DNA of 64,000 nucleotides, taken from positions 5,636-69,635 of the forward strand of contig NZ_AUIV01000024.1 in the NCBI RefSeq assembly GCF_000423885.1, in the 5' to 3' direction. Source of the stretch: Thermomonas fusca DSM 15424 (GTDB taxonomy: Bacteria > Pseudomonadota > Gammaproteobacteria > Xanthomonadales > Xanthomonadaceae). The notes beneath the pieces were generated by a model. The model was given only the letters and a program-made list of their open reading frames with translations. It did no database searches and was not told the origin of the DNA. Each line of letters opens with the position of its first letter. Position 1 is the stretch's first letter. Positions 7,690 to 16,563 of this stretch are shown piece after piece. The position numbers and the translations under genes are program-made.

Positions 7690-8282
7690 GGATAAAGCAT
7701 CCGCTTCGACCACGCGCCGTCCGCGTCGCGTTCGTGCAGCCAGCGCTCGTGCAGGCGGAACGTGGCGGCGTACCAGAATTCCACCGCGCGCGGCACCACC
7801 CGGAACCCGGTCCAGCGCGGCGGACGCGGCACCTCGCGGCCTTCGAACTCGGCCTCGAACCTGGCCAGCCGCGTCTCGAAGGTGTCCCGCGCGTCCAGCG
7901 TGCGCGACTGCTCCGAGGCCCAGGCGCCCAGCTGGCTGACCCGCGGCCGGCTGGCGAAATAGGCGTCGGCCTCGGCGTCCGTGACCAGTTCGACGTCGCC
8001 CTCGATCCGCACCTGCACGCCGTTGCGCACGCGCGGCCAGTGGAACAGCAGCGCCGCCTGCGGATTGGCCTGCAGCTCGCGGCCCTTGCGGCCGTCGAGG
8101 TGGCTGTAGAACACGAAGCCGTCGGCATCGAACGCCTTCAGCAGGACGACGCGCGCTGACGGCCGGCCGCCGTCGCCGACCGTGGCCACGGTCATCGCGG
8201 TGCGGTCGGGCTCGCCGGCAGCAGCGGCCTCGTCGAAGAGGGTCTGGAAGGTAGCGAGGATGTCGTCGGGCAAGGTCTGCAT
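7686..8282 (-). CDS. pdxH: Pyridoxamine 5'-phosphate oxidase
   Basis: The 198-residue flavoenzyme oxidises pyridoxine or pyridoxamine 5'-phosphate to pyridoxal 5'-phosphate with FMN and oxygen. Family signatures seen are RPSARVVLLKAFDADG (FMN/substrate loop), FYSHLDGRKGRELQANP, ASEQSRTL, and the C-terminal EFWYAATFRLHERW with a final RMLYP, the usual PdxH ending. The ATG at 8282 gives the normal family length; the frame is open further upstream but without homology. A GACAAT hexamer lies exactly six bases before the ATG and there is no Shine-Dalgarno, suggesting a leaderless transcript. The truncated BtuF-like gene overlaps its stop codon. Confidence 0.95.
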   Translation of the reverse strand: MQTLPDDILATFQTLFDEAAAAGEPDRTAMTVATVGDGGRPSARVVLLKAFDADGFVFYSHLDGRKGRELQANPQAALLFHWPRVRNGVQVRIEGDVELVTDAEADAYFASRPRVSQLGAWASEQSRTLDARDTFETRLARFEAEFEGREVPRPPRWTGFRVVPRAVEFWYAATFRLHERWLHERDADGAWSKRMLYP

Positions 8283-8320
8283 GCGCGCATTGTCGCGCGC
8301 ATGGGCGCCGCGCGCACGCT

Positions 8321-8524
8321 TCAGTCGACGACGAAGCTGACCCGCAGATTGACCCGCCATTCCTGCACGTTGCCGCTTCCGTCGGTGACCACCTTGATCT
8401 CGTTGACCCAGGCGCCCTTGATGTTCTTGACCGATTCGGCGCACTTCTTCAGCCCGTGCTTCACCGCGTCCTCCATGCTGGTGGCGGACGAGGCGTTGAG
8501 TTCGATGACCTTGGCAACGGACAT
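8321..8524 (-). CDS. Dodecin family protein
   Basis: This 67-residue protein (MSVAKVIELNASSATSMEDA...) has the dodecin pattern: a strand-helix-strand-strand fold with KVIEL at the N-terminus, the helix SMEDAVKHGLKKCAESVKNI, then WVNEIKVVTDG and EWRVNLRVSFVVD. Dodecins assemble as hollow dodecamers that bind flavins or CoA and store or buffer them. The start ATG is preceded by AGGAG with a normal spacing. It lies between pdxH and the divergent aroKB gene; the neighbourhood with the FMN enzyme PdxH is suggestive but not evidence of a shared role. Confidence 0.92.
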   Translation of the reverse strand: MSVAKVIELNASSATSMEDAVKHGLKKCAESVKNIKGAWVNEIKVVTDGSGNVQEWRVNLRVSFVVD

Positions 8525-8619
8525 GGCAGATCTCCTGCTACCCGGCGGGTTGCCGGTGTCGCAGCTTCGCCGCGCATGCGTTAATTCCGCGCAGTCATGG
8601 CCGCCCCGTGCCGCACTGC

Positions 8620-8625
8620 TAGCAT
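8620..8625 (+). promoter_or_regulatory. -10 hexamer of aroKB, six bases from the ATG
   Basis: TAGCAT is followed by six bases and the aroKB ATG at 8632. No Shine-Dalgarno fits between them, so transcription would start at or next to the A of the start codon. Confidence 0.5.
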
Positions 8626-8631
8626 GTTGCG

Positions 8632-10263
8632 ATGCAAAACCGCGATCACCTCGTCCTGGTCGGCCCGATGGGCTCCGGCAAGAGCACGCTGGGCCGGGCG
8701 CTGGCCGAGCGGCTGCAGCGGCCGTTCGTGGACGTGGACGCACGCATCGAGGCCGAAGCCGGCTGCAGCATCGCCGCATTGTTCGAGTCCGAGGGGGAGA
8801 CCGGTTTCCGCGCCCGCGAAGCGCGCGTGCTGGCGGCCGTGCTGGCCGAGCCGGCCGCCGTGGTCGCCACCGGAGGCGGCGCGGTGCTGGCGCAGGCCAA
8901 CCGCGCGGCGATGCGCGATGCCGGCATCGTCGTCTACCTGCAGGTGGATGCCGCCACCCAGCTGGCGCGCCTGCAGGACGACAGCACCCGCCCGCTGCTG
9001 CAGGCACCCGACCGCGCACAGCGGTTGTCCCAGCTGCAGGCGCAGCGCGAACCGCTGTACCGCGCCACAGCGCATCTGCTGTTCGATGCTTCCAGCCTTG
9101 CGCCGGAAGCCGCCGCCGCGACGCTGGCCGGGCAACTGGACAACCTCGGAGCCACCACCGGCATGAGCACGCCCCTGCAGAAGTTGACGGTCGCCGCCGC
9201 TACGCCCTATTCCATCCACATCGGTGCCGGCCTGCTCGACGATGGCGCGCTGCTGGCGCAGCCGTTGCGCGGCCGGCATGCCCTGGTCGTCAGCGACGCC
9301 AACGTCGCACCGCTGTATGCCGACCGCGTGGAAGCCGCGCTGCGCGCCGCGCGCCCGGGACTGCACATCGCCCACCACGTGATCGCCGCCGGCGAGGCTG
9401 AAAAGACGCTGGCGAATTTCAGCGGCGTCATCGACGCACTGGCGACGCTGTGCGCCACCCGCGACGCCTGCGTGTACGCGCTCGGTGGCGGCGTGGTCGG
9501 CGACCTGGCCGGCTTCGCCGCGGCCTGCTGGATGCGCGGGATCGACATCGTGCAGCTGCCGACCACGCTGCTGTCGATGGTGGATTCCTCGGTCGGCGGC
9601 AAGACCGCGGTGGACATCCCGCAGGGCAAGAACCTGGTCGGCGCCTTCCACATCCCGCGCGCGGTGATCGCCGATACCGCGACCCTGCGCACGCTGCCGC
9701 CGCGCGAACTGCGCGCCGGCCTGGCCGAAGTCATCAAGTACGGCGCCATTGTCGACGCCGGTTTCCTGCACTGGCTGGACGCGCACCACGCCGCCCTGCT
9801 GGCCGGCGACGACGCCATGCTGGCCGAGGCGATCGCCCGCAGCTGCGCGCACAAGGCGGCGATCACCGCGCGCGACCCGCTGGAGCACGGCGAGCGCGCG
9901 CTGCTCAACTTCGGTCACACCTTCGGCCACGCCATCGAGGCCGAACAGGGCTATGCCGAGGGCCTCAACCACGGCGAGGCGGTGGCGGTGGGCATGCTGC
10001 TGGCGGCGCGCCTGTCGGCCGCGCTGGGGCTGGCCTCATGGACCGATGCGGAAGCGTTGCGCGCGCTGCTGCTGCGCTTCGGCCTGCCGGTGGACGTACC
10101 CGCCGGGTTGGCACCGGAAGCGCTGCTGGCGCGGATGCGGCTGGACAAGAAGGTGCAGGCCAGCGGGCTGCGCTTCATCCTGTGGGACGGTGCGGGCGCG
10201 GCGCGGATCGTCGCCGACGTGGATGAGAGCGCCGTGCTGGCGGTGCTGCGCGACGCCGGTTGA
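8632..10263 (+). CDS. aroKB: Bifunctional shikimate kinase/3-dehydroquinate synthase
   Basis: A single 543-residue frame joins two shikimate-pathway enzymes. Residues 1 to ~175 are shikimate kinase: the P-loop GPMGSGKST, the acidic VDVDARIE segment, GETGFRAREARVL and VVATGGGAVL. Residues ~178-543 are 3-dehydroquinate synthase: LGGGVVGDLAGFAA (NAD site), LPTTLLSMVDSSVGGKTAVD, LAEVIKYGAI and NFGHTFGHAIE with metal-binding His residues. The junction reads GATTG then MSTPLQK; that Met (codon 9163-9165) looks like the ancestral aroB start, so a separate AroB could still be made. Related bacteria usually have two adjacent or overlapping genes. Both active-site sets look complete. Confidence 0.95.
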   Translation: MQNRDHLVLVGPMGSGKSTLGRALAERLQRPFVDVDARIEAEAGCSIAALFESEGETGFRAREARVLAAVLAEPAAVVATGGGAVLAQANRAAMRDAGIVVYLQVDAATQLARLQDDSTRPLLQAPDRAQRLSQLQAQREPLYRATAHLLFDASSLAPEAAAATLAGQLDNLGATTGMSTPLQKLTVAAATPYSIHIGAGLLDDGALLAQPLRGRHALVVSDANVAPLYADRVEAALRAARPGLHIAHHVIAAGEAEKTLANFSGVIDALATLCATRDACVYALGGGVVGDLAGFAAACWMRGIDIVQLPTTLLSMVDSSVGGKTAVDIPQGKNLVGAFHIPRAVIADTATLRTLPPRELRAGLAEVIKYGAIVDAGFLHWLDAHHAALLAGDDAMLAEAIARSCAHKAAITARDPLEHGERALLNFGHTFGHAIEAEQGYAEGLNHGEAVAVGMLLAARLSAALGLASWTDAEALRALLLRFGLPVDVPAGLAPEALLARMRLDKKVQASGLRFILWDGAGAARIVADVDESAVLAVLRDAG

Positions 10264-10276
10264 GCCCCGGCGCGGC

Positions 10277-10657
10277 TCACTGCCCCGGCGGCGGCTCCCA
10301 CAGCTCGATCTTGTTGCCGTCCGGATCGACCACCCAGCCGAACCGGCCGTGTTCGGAGTCCTCGCGCTTGTCGAGCACCTCGCAGCCTTCCTCGCGCAAC
10401 GCGGCCAACAGCGCGTCCAGATCGGCCACCCGGAAATTGACCATGAACGGCGCGGTGCTGGGCGCCATGTAGTCGGTGTCGGCGGCGAACGGACTCCACA
10501 GCGTCATCCCCGGCGCGCTGTCCGGGCCTCCCCACTGGAACACCACCCCGCCCCAGTCGGTGACGTCCAGGCCCAGATGCTCCCGATACCAGGCGTTGAG
10601 GCGCTTGGGGTCGGGGGATTTGAAGAAAATGCCGCCAATACCGGTCACGCGTTGCAT
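10277..10657 (-). CDS. VOC family (glyoxalase/bleomycin resistance-like) protein
   Basis: The 126-residue protein has the paired beta-alpha-beta-beta-beta modules of the vicinal oxygen chelate superfamily. It opens VTGIGGIFFKSPDP and ends with the classic FGWVVDPDGNKIELWEP strand, whose Glu is a usual metal ligand. The first-module ligand position is not a clear His, so the activity cannot be predicted. An SD-like GGGGAG lies just upstream of the ATG. It converges on aroKB with 13 bases between the stop codons. Confidence 0.85.
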   Translation of the reverse strand: MQRVTGIGGIFFKSPDPKRLNAWYREHLGLDVTDWGGVVFQWGGPDSAPGMTLWSPFAADTDYMAPSTAPFMVNFRVADLDALLAALREEGCEVLDKREDSEHGRFGWVVDPDGNKIELWEPPPGQ

Positions 10658-10724
10658 GTCATCTCCCCTGGTTGGCTACTGCTTGGCCCATCGCGCCGGG
10701 CGCGCGAGCGCCGGTCCAGCACCT

Positions 10725-10730
10725 TACAAT
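10725..10730 (+). promoter_or_regulatory. -10 hexamer upstream of the WGR gene
   Basis: TACAAT lies eight bases before the ATG at 10739, too close for a ribosome-binding leader. It is part of the leaderless-looking pattern seen in this window. Confidence 0.4.
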
Positions 10731-10738
10731 GCCGCCCC

Positions 10739-10993
10739 ATGCGCCTGCTGCTGCAACAACGTCCCGACGGCCGCGAAGCCCCGCGCTTCGTCCAGCTCCA
10801 GCTCCAGCCCGACCTGCTGGGCGGCTGGGAGCTGCTGCGCGAGACCGGCCAGACTGGTGGCCGCAGCAGCCTGCGCAAGACCTTGTACAGCGACCAGCCC
10901 AGCGCCCTTGCGGCACTGGAGAAAGAACGCGACGCGCAGCTGAAGAAAGGCTTCCAGCTGGTGTTCGCGCAGGGCGCAGACGCGCCGAAATGA
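10739..10993 (+). CDS. Stand-alone WGR domain protein
   Basis: This 84-residue protein (MRLLLQQRPDGREAPRFVQL...) is essentially a single WGR domain, the small beta-rich module named for a Trp-Gly-Arg motif and found in PARPs, MolR-like proteins and as isolated bacterial proteins. The motif region reads GGWELLRETGQTGG, followed by LYSDQPSALAALEKERDAQLKKGF, the usual final helix. Bacterial single-domain members are thought to bind nucleic acid, but no function is established. The start is chosen at the ATG because the frame upstream is a shadow of aroKB. It lies between the divergent VOC gene and hemE. Confidence 0.8.
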   Translation: MRLLLQQRPDGREAPRFVQLQLQPDLLGGWELLRETGQTGGRSSLRKTLYSDQPSALAALEKERDAQLKKGFQLVFAQGADAPK

Positions 10994-11083
10994 CCGCCGC
11001 CGCGGCCGGCCGGCGCCGGCCCGCATGACCGTTCCCGCCGTCGCACCGCGCACCGGCAAGCACATCCCCATGGAGCAACGCCC

Positions 11084-12145
11084 TTGTCCACGCCCCTGAA
11101 GAACGATCGCTTCCTGCGCGCGCTGCGCCGCGAACCGGTGGACTGCACCCCCGTCTGGCTGATGCGCCAGGCCGGCCGCTACCTGCCGGAGTACCGCGCC
11201 ACCCGCAAGGCCGCCGGCAGCTTCCTGGGCATGGCCAAGAATCCTGAAATCGCCTGCGAAGTGACCCTGCAGCCGCTGCGCCGGTTCCCGCTGGACGCGG
11301 CCATCCTGTTCTCCGACATCCTCACCGTGCCCGACGCGATGGGCCTGGGCCTGTATTTCGTCGAAGGCGAAGGCCCTAAGTTCGAGCGCCCGCTGCGCAG
11401 CGTCGCCGATATCGACGCGCTGGCCGTGCCCGACATGGGCAGCAGCCTGCGCTACGTGATGGACGCGGTCAGCCTGATCCGCCGCGAACTGGACGGCGCG
11501 GTGCCGCTGATCGGTTTTTCCGGCAGCCCGTGGACGCTGGCCTGCTACATGGTGGAAGGCGGCGGCAGCAAGGACTGGGGCAAGGTCAAGGCGTTGGCGC
11601 TGAACGAGCCGGCGGCGATGCACAAACTGCTGGGCACGATCACCGATGCGGTGATCGCCTACCTGTCGGCACAGCACGCGGCGGGCGCACAGGCGCTGCA
11701 GGTGTTCGACACCTGGGGCGGCACGCTGGGGCCGGCGATGTACCGCGAATTCTCGCTGCCCTACCTCACCCGCATCGCCGCCGGGCTGAAGGCGCTCGGG
11801 GTGCCGGTAATCCTGTTCGGCAAGGGCAACGCGCCGCATCTGGACGCGCTGTTCACCAGCGGCGCGGACGCCATCGGCGTGGACTGGACGGTAACCCTGG
11901 AAGACGCCGCGCGCCGCAACGGCGGCCGGGTGGCGCTGCAGGGCAACATGGACCCGGCGATGCTGTACGGCAGCCCCGACGCGGTGCGCGCGCAGGCACG
12001 CGCGGTGCTGGACAGCTACCGCGACGGCAACGGCGGCAGCCGCGAGGGCCACGTGTTCAACCTCGGCCACGGCATGTCGCCGGACATGAACCCCGACCAC
12101 GTCGCCGCGTTGGTGGACGAAGTGCACGCCTACAGCGCGCGCTGA
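11084..12145 (+). CDS. hemE: Uroporphyrinogen decarboxylase
   Basis: The 353-residue enzyme decarboxylates the four acetate side chains of uroporphyrinogen III to give coproporphyrinogen III in heme synthesis. Diagnostic segments are PVWLMRQAGRYLPEYR near the N-terminus, DAAILFSDILTVPDAMG with the catalytic Asp, and GFSGSPWTLACYMVEGG. The frame starts MSTPLKNDRFL from a TTG codon at 11084; GGAG at 11072-11075 is well placed for it, whereas the nearby ATG at 11070 is in another frame. Length is normal for HemE. The gene is followed by a non-coding region with large inverted repeats. Confidence 0.96.
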   Translation: MSTPLKNDRFLRALRREPVDCTPVWLMRQAGRYLPEYRATRKAAGSFLGMAKNPEIACEVTLQPLRRFPLDAAILFSDILTVPDAMGLGLYFVEGEGPKFERPLRSVADIDALAVPDMGSSLRYVMDAVSLIRRELDGAVPLIGFSGSPWTLACYMVEGGGSKDWGKVKALALNEPAAMHKLLGTITDAVIAYLSAQHAAGAQALQVFDTWGGTLGPAMYREFSLPYLTRIAAGLKALGVPVILFGKGNAPHLDALFTSGADAIGVDWTVTLEDAARRNGGRVALQGNMDPAMLYGSPDAVRAQARAVLDSYRDGNGGSREGHVFNLGHGMSPDMNPDHVAALVDEVHAYSAR

Positions 12146-12184
12146 TTACTGCAGGCAACGGTTAGCACCCGGCACCGCCGGGGC

Positions 12185-12284
12185 GTCGCAACCACAAGCT
12201 GCGACAAGCACCCGGCGCGACCGCGGCAGCGCAACCAAGCGAGTATCGCGGAGCGACTTGTGCTGTCGCGGTCGCGCCGGGTGC
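12185..12284. repeat. REP-like palindromic region between hemE and the sensor kinase
   Basis: Two inverted repeats occupy the gap between these convergent genes. GTCGCA/TGCGAC lies at 12185-12205. A long hairpin has 23-base arms at 12208-12230 and 12262-12284 that match at 22 of 23 positions. There is no T-tract. It resembles a repetitive extragenic palindrome and could act as a bidirectional terminator or mRNA stabiliser. Confidence 0.65.
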
Positions 12285-12314
12285 GCTGCCACAAAGAAGC
12301 CGACCTCGAACCCG

Positions 12315-15300
12315 CTAAACCGCTGTCGCCAGCAGCGTCTCCAACGCCTGCCCCAGCATCTCCCCGGTCACCGGCTTGCGCAGGAAGCCATCGAAGCCGG
12401 CCGCGCGCGCCTGCGCTTCCGCATCGCCGTCGGAGCGCGCCGTCACCGCCAGCAATGGTGCCGCGAAGCCGCGGTCGCGCAGCGCGCGCGCCAGTGCCAA
12501 GCCGTCCATGCCGGGCAGGTCCAGATCCAGCAGTGCGACATCGAAGCGACCGGTGGCCGCTTCGGTCAACGCGCCGAGGCCATGACCGACGTGCGTCACC
12601 GCGTGGCCCTGCGCCCGCAGCAGGCCGGCGATGGCTTGCGCCACGATGGCGTCGTCCTCGACCAGCAACAGCGCGCGGCCTGCGGAGGTCGATGCCGACG
12701 GTGCCGATGATGCGCGTGCGACCGGAGGCTCCACCACCGGCAACGGCAGCTCCACGATGAAGCGGGCGCCCTGCCCCGGCGCGCTTTCCACCGTGATGCG
12801 GCCAGCCATCGCTGCCGCCAGTTCCTGCGAGATCGCCAGCCCAAGGCCGCTGCCGCCATAGCGGGCCGCAGTGCGCGCGCCGTCGGCCTGTTCGAAGCGG
12901 CGGAACAACCGCTCGCGCTGCTCCGGATTGAGCCCCGGGCCGCTGTCTGCGACCACGAAGCGCACGCCCTGCGGCTGCAGCGCCACCACCTCCAGCGACA
13001 CGTGTCCGGTTTCGGTGAACTTGACCGCGTTGCCGATCAGGTTGAGCAGGATCTGCTGCACGCGGGTGCGGTCGCCCTGCAGCGCGCGCGGCGCGTCGGC
13101 ATCGATGTGTTCGGCGAACACCAGCCCCTTGCGCTCGGCCAGCGGCGCCATCAGCTCCGCCACCTCGCCAAGCAGCGGCTTCAGCGCGAACGGCGCGTCC
13201 ACCAGCTCCAGCCTGCCGGCCTCGATGCGCGCCATGTCCAGCGCGTCGTTGACCAGCCGCAGCAGGTGCTCGCCGGCGCGACGGATGGCATCGACGTGAC
13301 CGCGCTGCTGCGTATCCAGCGGCGTGCCCCGCAACAGCTCGGCCATGCCCAGCACGCCGGTCATCGGCGTGCGCACTTCGTGGCCGAGGGTGGCAAGGAA
13401 GCGCGACTTGGCCTGCGACGCCTGTTCGGCCAGCGTGCGCTTGTGTTCGGCCAGCTGCCAGGCGTGGCGGCGCTTCAGGCGCTGGCGATACGCCAGCGCC
13501 AGCCAAGCCAGCAAGGACAGTGACGCCAGCGCCCACGCCGCCAGCGCCCAGCCGCTGCGCCACCACGGCGGCGACACCACGAACGCCAGCTGCTGTTCGG
13601 CGGCGGCATTGCCGGCGGCGTCCTGGCCGCGGATGCGCAGCACGTAGCGACCGGGCGCAAGGCCGGTGAACACGCGCTCGCCGCTGCCGCCCAGCGCCAC
13701 CCAGCTGCCGTCGAAGCCGTCCAGCCGCGACCAGTAGCGGTTGGCGGCCGGATCATCGAAGGCCAGCAGGCGCGCGCGCACCCGGAACTCGCGATCCTCG
13801 TTGCCCAGCACCACGCCGGGCAGCGGCGGCAGCGCCTGCCACTCGCCCTCGCGGCGCACCGCGATGCCGTCGAAGCGCAACACCGGCCGCAGCGCGGCAG
13901 CATCGGCAGCGCCAGTCTCGACCAGCCGCAGGCCGCCGTCGGCGGTGGCCGCGACCAGCACGCCGTCGTCGCGCAGCAGCGCCGCGCGGTCCAGGTATTC
14001 CTCGCTGCCGCCCGCATCGCGGGTGCCGATGCGGCGCAGATTGCGACGCGTGGGCTCCCAGCGATACAGCCCGCGCGAAGTGGTGATCCAGACCCGGCCG
14101 CGGGCATCCACCAGCAGCGCCGCTGCCGCCACCGCCGGCATGCCGAAACGCGCATCGATGCGCTCCACCCGCGACCAGCCGGCGGCGCCGCGCCGGTAGC
14201 GCTCCAGCCCGCTCAGGCGCTGCACCCACAGCGTGTTGGCACCATCGAAGGCGAGCGCGAACACGCGTTCGCTGCCCAACTCCGGCTGCGGCTGGAACCG
14301 CCTGCCGGCGGCATCGAAACGCAGCAGGCCGGTGCTCGTCGCGAGCCAGGGTTCGCCGGCCGGGGCCAGCGCCATGTCCTCGATATCGGCATCGCCCAGC
14401 CCGCCGACCGATCCTGCGGGTATGTCGCGCAGGATCGCGCCGGTGGCCGCATCGCGCTGCTGCACGCCGGCGCCGGGCGCGGCCAGCCACAGGCTGCCGT
14501 CTCTGGCCGGCAACAGCCGGGTTACCAGACTGGACGGCGCCGGGGCCTGCGCGTCGCTGGCGGTCCACTCGTCGATGGCGCCGTCTGTACCTATCCGGAT
14601 CAGCCCGCCGCGGTGCGACACCCACAGCCGCCGCGCCGCGTCCTCGGCGATCGCCGCCAGCTTGACGTTGCGCAGCCGCTCCAGCGCGTCGGCACCCAGC
14701 GCGGCAACGGCGCCGTCGGCATCCATGTGCTCGATCACCCCACCCAGCCCGCCCAGCCAGGCGCCGCCGTCGCCAGCCTTGCCCAGCGCGCGGTAGATCC
14801 CGCCCTGCAGGCCGTCCGCAGCGCCGTGGAATTCCGCCAACTGGCGCCAGTCCGAACGCAGGTAGCCCAGGCCCAGGCCCATCAGCGGCACCCACAGTGC
14901 ACCGTCGCGCTCGATCGACAGCGTGCTGACCGCGCGCGGAATGTCCGGACCGCCCAGCGGCACCGGCACCGGCACCGGCGGCGCATCGCCACGCTGGTGC
15001 CACAGACCGCGCTGGCTGCCGATCCAACGGTCGCCGCGCGGATCGGTGGCAAGCGCCATCATCGCATTGGGGCGATGGAACATCGGCGACCACGCCGGCT
15101 GCACCCAGCTGCCGCGCGCGTGCCGCCAGACGCCGGCCGATGTGCCGGCCCACAGCCCGTCCGGCTGCTGGGCCAGCGTGTACACCATCGGCTCACCTTC
15201 GGCGCCGGGCAGCGCCACCCGCTCGAACGCGCCGTCACCGCGACGGCGGGCAAGGCCGGCGGTGGTGCCCACCCACAGCACGCCGTCGGCATCGGTGGCC

Positions 15301-15836
15301 AGGGCCAGGATGGTGTCCGACGGCAGCCCGTCGCGCGCCGCGGAAAAATGCCGCATCGCCCCGCTGGCATCGATGCGGGTCAGGCCGCCGTCGTAGGTGC
15401 CCAGCCAGACCGCGTCGCCCTGCCGCGACAGCGCCCACACGTCGTCGCTGACCAGCGACGGATGGGTGGCCTTGCGGTAATGGGTGAAGCGCTGCCGGCT
15501 CGCATCGAGCACGCTGACGCCTTCGCCTTCCACCGCCACCCAGATCCGGTCCGCCGCGTCCACCAGCAGCGCCTGCACGTGGTTGCCCGGCAGGCCGCCG
15601 CCGGCATCCGGGGCGTAGCGCCAGACCCGCATGCCCACGCCATCGAAGCGGGCCAGGCCGTCAACGGTGCCGATCCACAGGTAGCCATCGGCATCGCGCG
15701 CCAACGCCTTGATCTCCGAAGAAGGCAGGCCCTGCGCCGGGCCGGCCACGCGGAACCGCGGGCGCTCTGGCACCCCCGCCAGCGCGCAGGCGCAGGCCAG
15801 CCACAACAGCAGCACGAACCGGAATCGATGCGTCAT
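12315..15836 (-). CDS. Hybrid sensor histidine kinase with periplasmic beta-propeller
   Basis: The 1,173-residue protein starts with a signal peptide (FVLLLWLACACALAG). A two-component-regulator propeller domain follows, with repeated DGYLWIGT/GLARF units to about residue 640, then a Y_Y_Y domain and one membrane helix at about 755-785. The kinase part has phospho-acceptor His 819 (LATLGHEVRTP), the N-box LLNLIGNAVKF, and G boxes DSGPGL and GGSGLGLAIS. A C-terminal receiver domain carries Asp 1104 in LLDLDLPGMDG and the conserved Lys in FLRKPV. Signal would be sensed in the periplasm and passed His to Asp within the protein. No output regulator lies beside it. A GGAGG Shine-Dalgarno precedes the ATG. 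Confidence 0.93.
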   Translation of the reverse strand: MTHRFRFVLLLWLACACALAGVPERPRFRVAGPAQGLPSSEIKALARDADGYLWIGTVDGLARFDGVGMRVWRYAPDAGGGLPGNHVQALLVDAADRIWVAVEGEGVSVLDASRQRFTHYRKATHPSLVSDDVWALSRQGDAVWLGTYDGGLTRIDASGAMRHFSAARDGLPSDTILALATDADGVLWVGTTAGLARRRGDGAFERVALPGAEGEPMVYTLAQQPDGLWAGTSAGVWRHARGSWVQPAWSPMFHRPNAMMALATDPRGDRWIGSQRGLWHQRGDAPPVPVPVPLGGPDIPRAVSTLSIERDGALWVPLMGLGLGYLRSDWRQLAEFHGAADGLQGGIYRALGKAGDGGAWLGGLGGVIEHMDADGAVAALGADALERLRNVKLAAIAEDAARRLWVSHRGGLIRIGTDGAIDEWTASDAQAPAPSSLVTRLLPARDGSLWLAAPGAGVQQRDAATGAILRDIPAGSVGGLGDADIEDMALAPAGEPWLATSTGLLRFDAAGRRFQPQPELGSERVFALAFDGANTLWVQRLSGLERYRRGAAGWSRVERIDARFGMPAVAAAALLVDARGRVWITTSRGLYRWEPTRRNLRRIGTRDAGGSEEYLDRAALLRDDGVLVAATADGGLRLVETGAADAAALRPVLRFDGIAVRREGEWQALPPLPGVVLGNEDREFRVRARLLAFDDPAANRYWSRLDGFDGSWVALGGSGERVFTGLAPGRYVLRIRGQDAAGNAAAEQQLAFVVSPPWWRSGWALAAWALASLSLLAWLALAYRQRLKRRHAWQLAEHKRTLAEQASQAKSRFLATLGHEVRTPMTGVLGMAELLRGTPLDTQQRGHVDAIRRAGEHLLRLVNDALDMARIEAGRLELVDAPFALKPLLGEVAELMAPLAERKGLVFAEHIDADAPRALQGDRTRVQQILLNLIGNAVKFTETGHVSLEVVALQPQGVRFVVADSGPGLNPEQRERLFRRFEQADGARTAARYGGSGLGLAISQELAAAMAGRITVESAPGQGARFIVELPLPVVEPPVARASSAPSASTSAGRALLLVEDDAIVAQAIAGLLRAQGHAVTHVGHGLGALTEAATGRFDVALLDLDLPGMDGLALARALRDRGFAAPLLAVTARSDGDAEAQARAAGFDGFLRKPVTGEMLGQALETLLATAV

Positions 15837-15909
15837 GTCCCCTCCCCGACGCCGATGCTGGCAACGCTACGTTGCACTTGCAAGCACGCTGTGCACATCC
15901 CGGCATGCC

Positions 15910-15915
15910 TAGAAT
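15910..15915 (+). promoter_or_regulatory. -10 hexamer of the first yceI gene, six bases from the ATG
   Basis: TAGAAT (five of six consensus bases) is followed by six bases and the ATG at 15922, with no Shine-Dalgarno. This is a probable leaderless start for the YceI-b561-YceI operon. Confidence 0.55.
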
Positions 15916-15921
15916 CCCGCC

Positions 15922-16563
15922 ATGCCACGCCGATATCGCCACCGCCCCGCTCTTGCCGCCCTTGCGCTGCTGTCCGCCTGTGCACTGGCCAGCGCCGGCG
16001 AACCGATGCACTACGCGATCGATCCCGTGCACACGCGGGTGATGTTCGAAATCGACCACGCCGGATTTTCCAAGGCCATCGGCACCCTCTCCGGCAGTAC
16101 CGGCAGCCTGCAATTCGACGAGGGCGACTGGAGCACCGCCAAGCTCGACGTGACGCTGCCGATGCAGCGCCTGGACATGGGCGATTCCGGCTGGTCGGCA
16201 TCGTTGTTCGCCCCGCGTTTCCTCGACGTCCAGCGCTATCCGCAGGCGCGCTTCGTCTCCACCCGGGTGGAGCGGCTGCAAGACAATCGCGGCACCGTCT
16301 GCGGCGACTTCACCCTGCGCGGCGTCACCCGGCCGCTGTGCATGCAGTTCAAGCTCAACCGCATCGCCCGTTACCCGCTGCCGCCGTTCCGCCACACCGC
16401 CGGCTTCTCCGCAACCGCAACGCTCAAGCGCAGCGACTTCGGCATCACCGCCTGGCAGTCATTGATTGGCGACGCCATCGAACTGCGCATCGAAGCCGAG
16501 CTGACCCGCAGCAAGGGCGACGACCGTCGCGAAACGCCAGCCGCCGGCACCGCGACCCGATGA
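15922..16563 (+). CDS. YceI family periplasmic protein
   Basis: The 213-residue protein has a signal peptide (LAALALLSACALASAG). A YceI lipocalin-like barrel follows: HYAIDPVHTRVMFEIDHAGF, the paired-strand core TAKLDVTLPMQRLDMGD, RFLDVQRYPQARFVSTRVE and GDFTLRGVTRPL. YceI proteins bind isoprenoid or lipid-like ligands in a hydrophobic tunnel. The C-terminal ~25 residues are polar and dispensable-looking. Its stop overlaps the start of the cytochrome b561 gene (ATGA), so the two are translationally coupled, the classic yceI-cybB arrangement. Confidence 0.9.
   Translation: MPRRYRHRPALAALALLSACALASAGEPMHYAIDPVHTRVMFEIDHAGFSKAIGTLSGSTGSLQFDEGDWSTAKLDVTLPMQRLDMGDSGWSASLFAPRFLDVQRYPQARFVSTRVERLQDNRGTVCGDFTLRGVTRPLCMQFKLNRIARYPLPPFRHTAGFSATATLKRSDFGITAWQSLIGDAIELRIEAELTRSKGDDRRETPAAGTATR

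Noticed and set aside
8581..9972. A 463-codon minus-strand frame opposite aroKB
   Set aside because: Antisense shadow; the plus-strand fusion has complete catalytic motifs.
11070..11072. ATG as the hemE start
   Set aside because: It is out of frame with the conserved protein; TTG at 11084 has a well-placed GGAG.
10724..12127. A 467-codon minus-strand frame opposite the WGR gene and hemE
   Set aside because: Antisense shadow with no domain; hemE is certain on the plus strand.
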